A stretch of DNA of 64,000 nucleotides, from the NCBI GenBank assembly GCA_040766745.1, contig JAXGPX010000001.1, forward strand, positions 639,737-703,736. The letters run 5' to 3'. The notes beneath the pieces are model-generated. The model ran no database searches, was not told the DNA's origin, and saw only the letters and a program-made list of their open reading frames with translations. Within the stretch, counting starts at the first letter, position 1; the number at the start of each line of letters is the position of its first letter. Below are positions 62,144 through 64,000 of the stretch, one piece after another. Made by a program: the position numbers and the translations under genes. This stretch comes from JAXGPX01 sp040766745 (GTDB taxonomy: Bacteria; Bacillota; Sulfobacillia; Fermentithermobacillales; Fermentithermobacillaceae).

Positions 62144-62680
62144 TCATGCTTTTGCACCTTTGTCAATATAAATCGGTATCTTTAAAGTTTCTCCCGCTTT
62201 TATAAAGTTAGGGTCGGTAATGTTGTTAAGTTCCAGAACCTGTTTAGCATACCATTCATAATTCATTCTGTAATGTTCATTCATAAAGTACGGGTTGATA
62301 ATATCAACCAGCGTATCTCCTGATTGAATGGTTACCTCACGTACCTCTTTAAGTTCCCATACATCGTCGGGACGGTTTGAAATATTTATACCGCTGGGTA
62401 TGCCTACTTCATCAGGATCAAAGTATTCCTCGGGCGGTATTACATTTTGCCCATTTTCAACTATATACCAAATGCCGGTAGTTTCATTAACATATCGTCC
62501 TGTCTGTTCGTCATAGGTATACCCTTCAAGTGGTTCAGGATTAGGTACGATTTTCCCAGTAGCATCAATTATAACTTTCCTACCATCCGGTAATATTTTT
62601 TCTCGTGTTTCTACCCCTCCACAGCCAGCAAGGATTATAATTACCAGTCCTATTACAAGTAGAACACTTATACGTTTCAA
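62144..62680 (-). CDS. Lipoprotein with LysM-like domain
   Basis: 178 residues. A signal peptide ends with the lipobox ILAGC (about residue 20). A middle segment of about 70 residues, rich in Pro and Asp (IPPEEYFDPDEVGIPSG), precedes a C-terminal LysM-like unit (VTIQSGDTLVDI, LNNITDPNFIKAGETLKIPIYI). It is probably anchored in the membrane and binds peptidoglycan. TTG start with GGAGGTGA upstream. Confidence 0.82.
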   Translation of the reverse strand: MKRISVLLVIGLVIIILAGCGGVETREKILPDGRKVIIDATGKIVPNPEPLEGYTYDEQTGRYVNETTGIWYIVENGQNVIPPEEYFDPDEVGIPSGINISNRPDDVWELKEVREVTIQSGDTLVDIINPYFMNEHYRMNYEWYAKQVLELNNITDPNFIKAGETLKIPIYIDKGAKA

Positions 62681-62736
62681 CTATATCACCTCCAAGGCAA
62701 ACTGCCGCAAAATATATCTTATTATGTAAAAATTGT

Positions 62737-63471
62737 TTAAACCCTCTTCTTGCATTCAGAATTAATAATACATTCGTTGCAATTAGGATTACTCGGCCTG
62801 CACCAGGTTCGTCCGATCTCCCAGCATGAAAAATCTATAATCCCAGGAAACTCAGGATTTAACTCTCTTGCCTTATAGATAATTGAATCTAAATCAGCGT
62901 TATTGTCAACCAAACCTGTCCGTCGCATTACTCTTAGAATATGCACATCTGGTGATATGTCAATTGAGTAATAATCAGAAAACGGGATCTTAAATTGTCT
63001 GGCAAGAATATTAGCCGCCATTGTGGCAATTTTTTTGCCGCTTCCTTTAAACTGCAAGAATTCATAAACCACTTTTGCGCTACTAGGGTTGTTGCTCCAT
63101 ATTCGCGAAGCATCCCCATTATACTTTACTTTAATATCCTGAACTGCAGAATAAAACACTTCTGCCATTATCTCGTTAAATCTATGCAATATATTCCTAT
63201 TAAAAATATTCTTGTACTCTTCCAGCGAAATACTAGCTAAATCATCAATATTAAAACTTCCTACAATCTCCTTTATTCTAAAGGGAATTGACCACGCCCG
63301 CTCCGCTTTAATCTGCCTATCCATCAAGCAGGCTAAAACAAAAGCATGTGGCGTGTTTTCAATATCGTTAAGAAATTTATCATGTTCTATGTCATTAACA
63401 AAAGGAATAAGATGTCTTTGTGAATCACTAAATCGTGCTTTTCCTATTGTTACAAGCAAATGTTCCGCCAT
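62737..63471 (-). CDS. HhH-GPD / endonuclease III-like protein with Fe-S cluster
   Basis: 244 residues. The hairpin FKGSGKKIATMAANIL (about residues 138-153) and VHILRVMRRTG-type Asp region (SPDVHILRVMRR) match the HhH-GPD fold. The end has the exact endonuclease III cluster motif C-x6-C-x2-C-x5-C (WCRPSNPNCNECIINSEC). The catalytic Lys of Nth usually sits in the hairpin (LPGVGRKTA); here Lys residues occur at GKK, so a lyase is possible. It removes or cuts at damaged bases in known family members. Its partner gene at 63516 suggests a shared unit. Confidence 0.78.
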   Translation of the reverse strand: MAEHLLVTIGKARFSDSQRHLIPFVNDIEHDKFLNDIENTPHAFVLACLMDRQIKAERAWSIPFRIKEIVGSFNIDDLASISLEEYKNIFNRNILHRFNEIMAEVFYSAVQDIKVKYNGDASRIWSNNPSSAKVVYEFLQFKGSGKKIATMAANILARQFKIPFSDYYSIDISPDVHILRVMRRTGLVDNNADLDSIIYKARELNPEFPGIIDFSCWEIGRTWCRPSNPNCNECIINSECKKRV

Positions 63472-63515
63472 ATTATCACCTTTCCATAGCTTCTCCTCAT
63501 GCTTAGCGCTATACT

Positions 63516-63917
63516 TTAATCTTTTAATTTGATACGGTTTCCCGGCAATGCTTCAAACATATCAGGGTAATGCCCGCACCTTGCCCTTATCTGTGTATAT
63601 TCCGCCTTACTGCCATCCTTTTTTAAATACAGCCTACGCCTATATATCTCATCGGCAAGTTCAGCAGCATGCATCGTTTTGTTTTCCGCCTCTGATAAGA
63701 CAATTTTCATAGCTTCATGAAGCGTATAATTAGGCATTTCTTGCATGCCAATTCCTGTATCAGCTAAATTATTTTCATCGTATTTTAAGACTATATAAAC
63801 CGGCTTATTATCTTTAAGCAGAACAACTTTTCCGTTTTTATCAACAACAGAGAATACATGATCTATATTGGTTTTCAATGAATCAAAGGGAATTAAGCTG
63901 TCTATTCTAATATCCAT
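63516..63917 (-). CDS. Phd-like + HARE-HTH protein
   Basis: 133 residues. The first 45 resemble a Phd/YefM antitoxin beta-helix (FSVVDKNGKVVLLKDNKPVYIVLKY). Residues 63-133 match HARE-HTH: TLHEAMKIVLSEAENKTMHAAELADEI, then ARCGHYPDMFEALPG. HARE domains occur in chromatin and restriction-modification proteins. It sits 45 bp before the endonuclease III-like gene and behind a near-consensus promoter with iterons, so it may control the pair. Confidence 0.72.
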   Translation of the reverse strand: MDIRIDSLIPFDSLKTNIDHVFSVVDKNGKVVLLKDNKPVYIVLKYDENNLADTGIGMQEMPNYTLHEAMKIVLSEAENKTMHAAELADEIYRRRLYLKKDGSKAEYTQIRARCGHYPDMFEALPGNRIKLKD

Positions 63918-63936
63918 AATTCACCACCTCATTACA

Positions 63937-63965
63937 ATTATATATGAAAAACATTTATTTGTCTA
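63937..63965 (-). promoter_or_regulatory. Sigma-A promoter of the Phd-HARE gene
   Basis: On the minus strand: TAGACA (63960-63965), 17 bp, TATAAT (63937-63942), 20 nt before the ATG. This matches consensus at 11 of 12 positions. Confidence 0.75.
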
Positions 63966-63986
63966 TATATTTGTTTATACATTTGT
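63957..63986. repeat. Three ATTTGT iterons spaced 12 bp, over the -35 box
   Basis: ATTTGT occurs at 63957, 63969 and 63981, exactly 12 bp apart. They overlap the -35 of the Phd-HARE promoter, an arrangement that suits binding by its own product. Confidence 0.5.
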
Positions 63987-64000
63987 ACAAAAATAAAAAA

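Overview
The window comes from a spore-forming member of the Bacillota (Firmicutes), probably an anaerobic clostridial or Peptococcia/Limnochordia-like lineage rather than Bacilli. Spore genes are present (gpr, an alpha/beta SASP, ylbJ, and a 27-codon spoVM), and gene order from mihF/gmk to trmD follows the Bacillus subtilis yloC-trmD region with insertions. An actinobacterial-type integration host factor sits beside gmk, where many Bacillota have remA. Housekeeping genes have moderate GC with many TTG and GTG starts behind strong AGGAGG-type ribosome sites. No tRNA, rRNA or CRISPR array was recognised. Genus is not assigned.

Layout. (1) 1-7.6 kb, minus strand: trmD (partial), ylqD, khpA, rpsP, ffh, ylxM, ftsY, smc, i.e. 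ribosome, SRP and chromosome functions; rimM is absent from its usual place. (2) 7.6-15.7 kb: a small LexA/S24-like regulator, rnc, then fabF-acpP-fabG-fabD-degV-fabH-plsX-fapR, a fatty-acid and phospholipid operon with a FapR-type operator. It has no enoyl-ACP reductase; a FabK-like gene lies at 57.4-58.4 kb. (3) 15.9-22 kb: rpmF, yceD, a PDZ-less YlbL-type protease, ylbJ with a sigma-E-like promoter, a coiled-coil protein, coaD, a small DMT permease, gpr, and a SASP with a sigma-G-like promoter. (4) 22.2-40.5 kb: recG, fakA, asp23-like, rpmB, spoVM, a 56-residue membrane protein, rpe, rsgA, prkC, stp, rlmN, rsmB, yugP, a fused def-fmt, a PriA homologue lacking its ATPase motifs, coaBC, rpoZ, gmk and mihF. 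(5) 40.6-45.3 kb: a GH15 / DUF4912 / GH57 glucan cluster. (6) 45.3-58.4 kb: mixed metabolic and transport genes (tepA-ylzJ, MoaD-like, two MFS carriers, an MBL hydrolase, a secreted GH18 protein, an M20 peptidase, an FMN-riboswitch-controlled riboflavin ECF S-component, tryptophanase-like lyase, NlpC/P60, FabK) plus a repeat-rich, gene-free stretch at 52.84-53.6 kb. (7) 58.4-64 kb: an AT-rich accessory island with a pRiA4b ORF-3-like protein, a zinc-ribbon protein, a DUF6884 + GIY-YIG nuclease-like protein, a LysM lipoprotein, and a HhH-GPD/endonuclease III-like protein paired with a Phd-HARE-HTH protein.

How it fits together. FapR, PlsX and the Fab enzymes make and hand over acyl chains. A DegV (FakB-like) protein inside that operon and FakA 10 kb away could bring exogenous fatty acids into the same pathway. 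PrkC/Stp, RsgA, RlmN, RsmB, RpmB and Def-Fmt form a translation and growth-control block. The strongest novelty candidates are the Def-Fmt fusion, the ATPase-dead PriA, the DUF6884-GIY-YIG protein, the Phd-HARE/endonuclease III pair with 12-bp-spaced ACAAAT iterons at its promoter, and the 115-bp and 11-bp tandem repeats.
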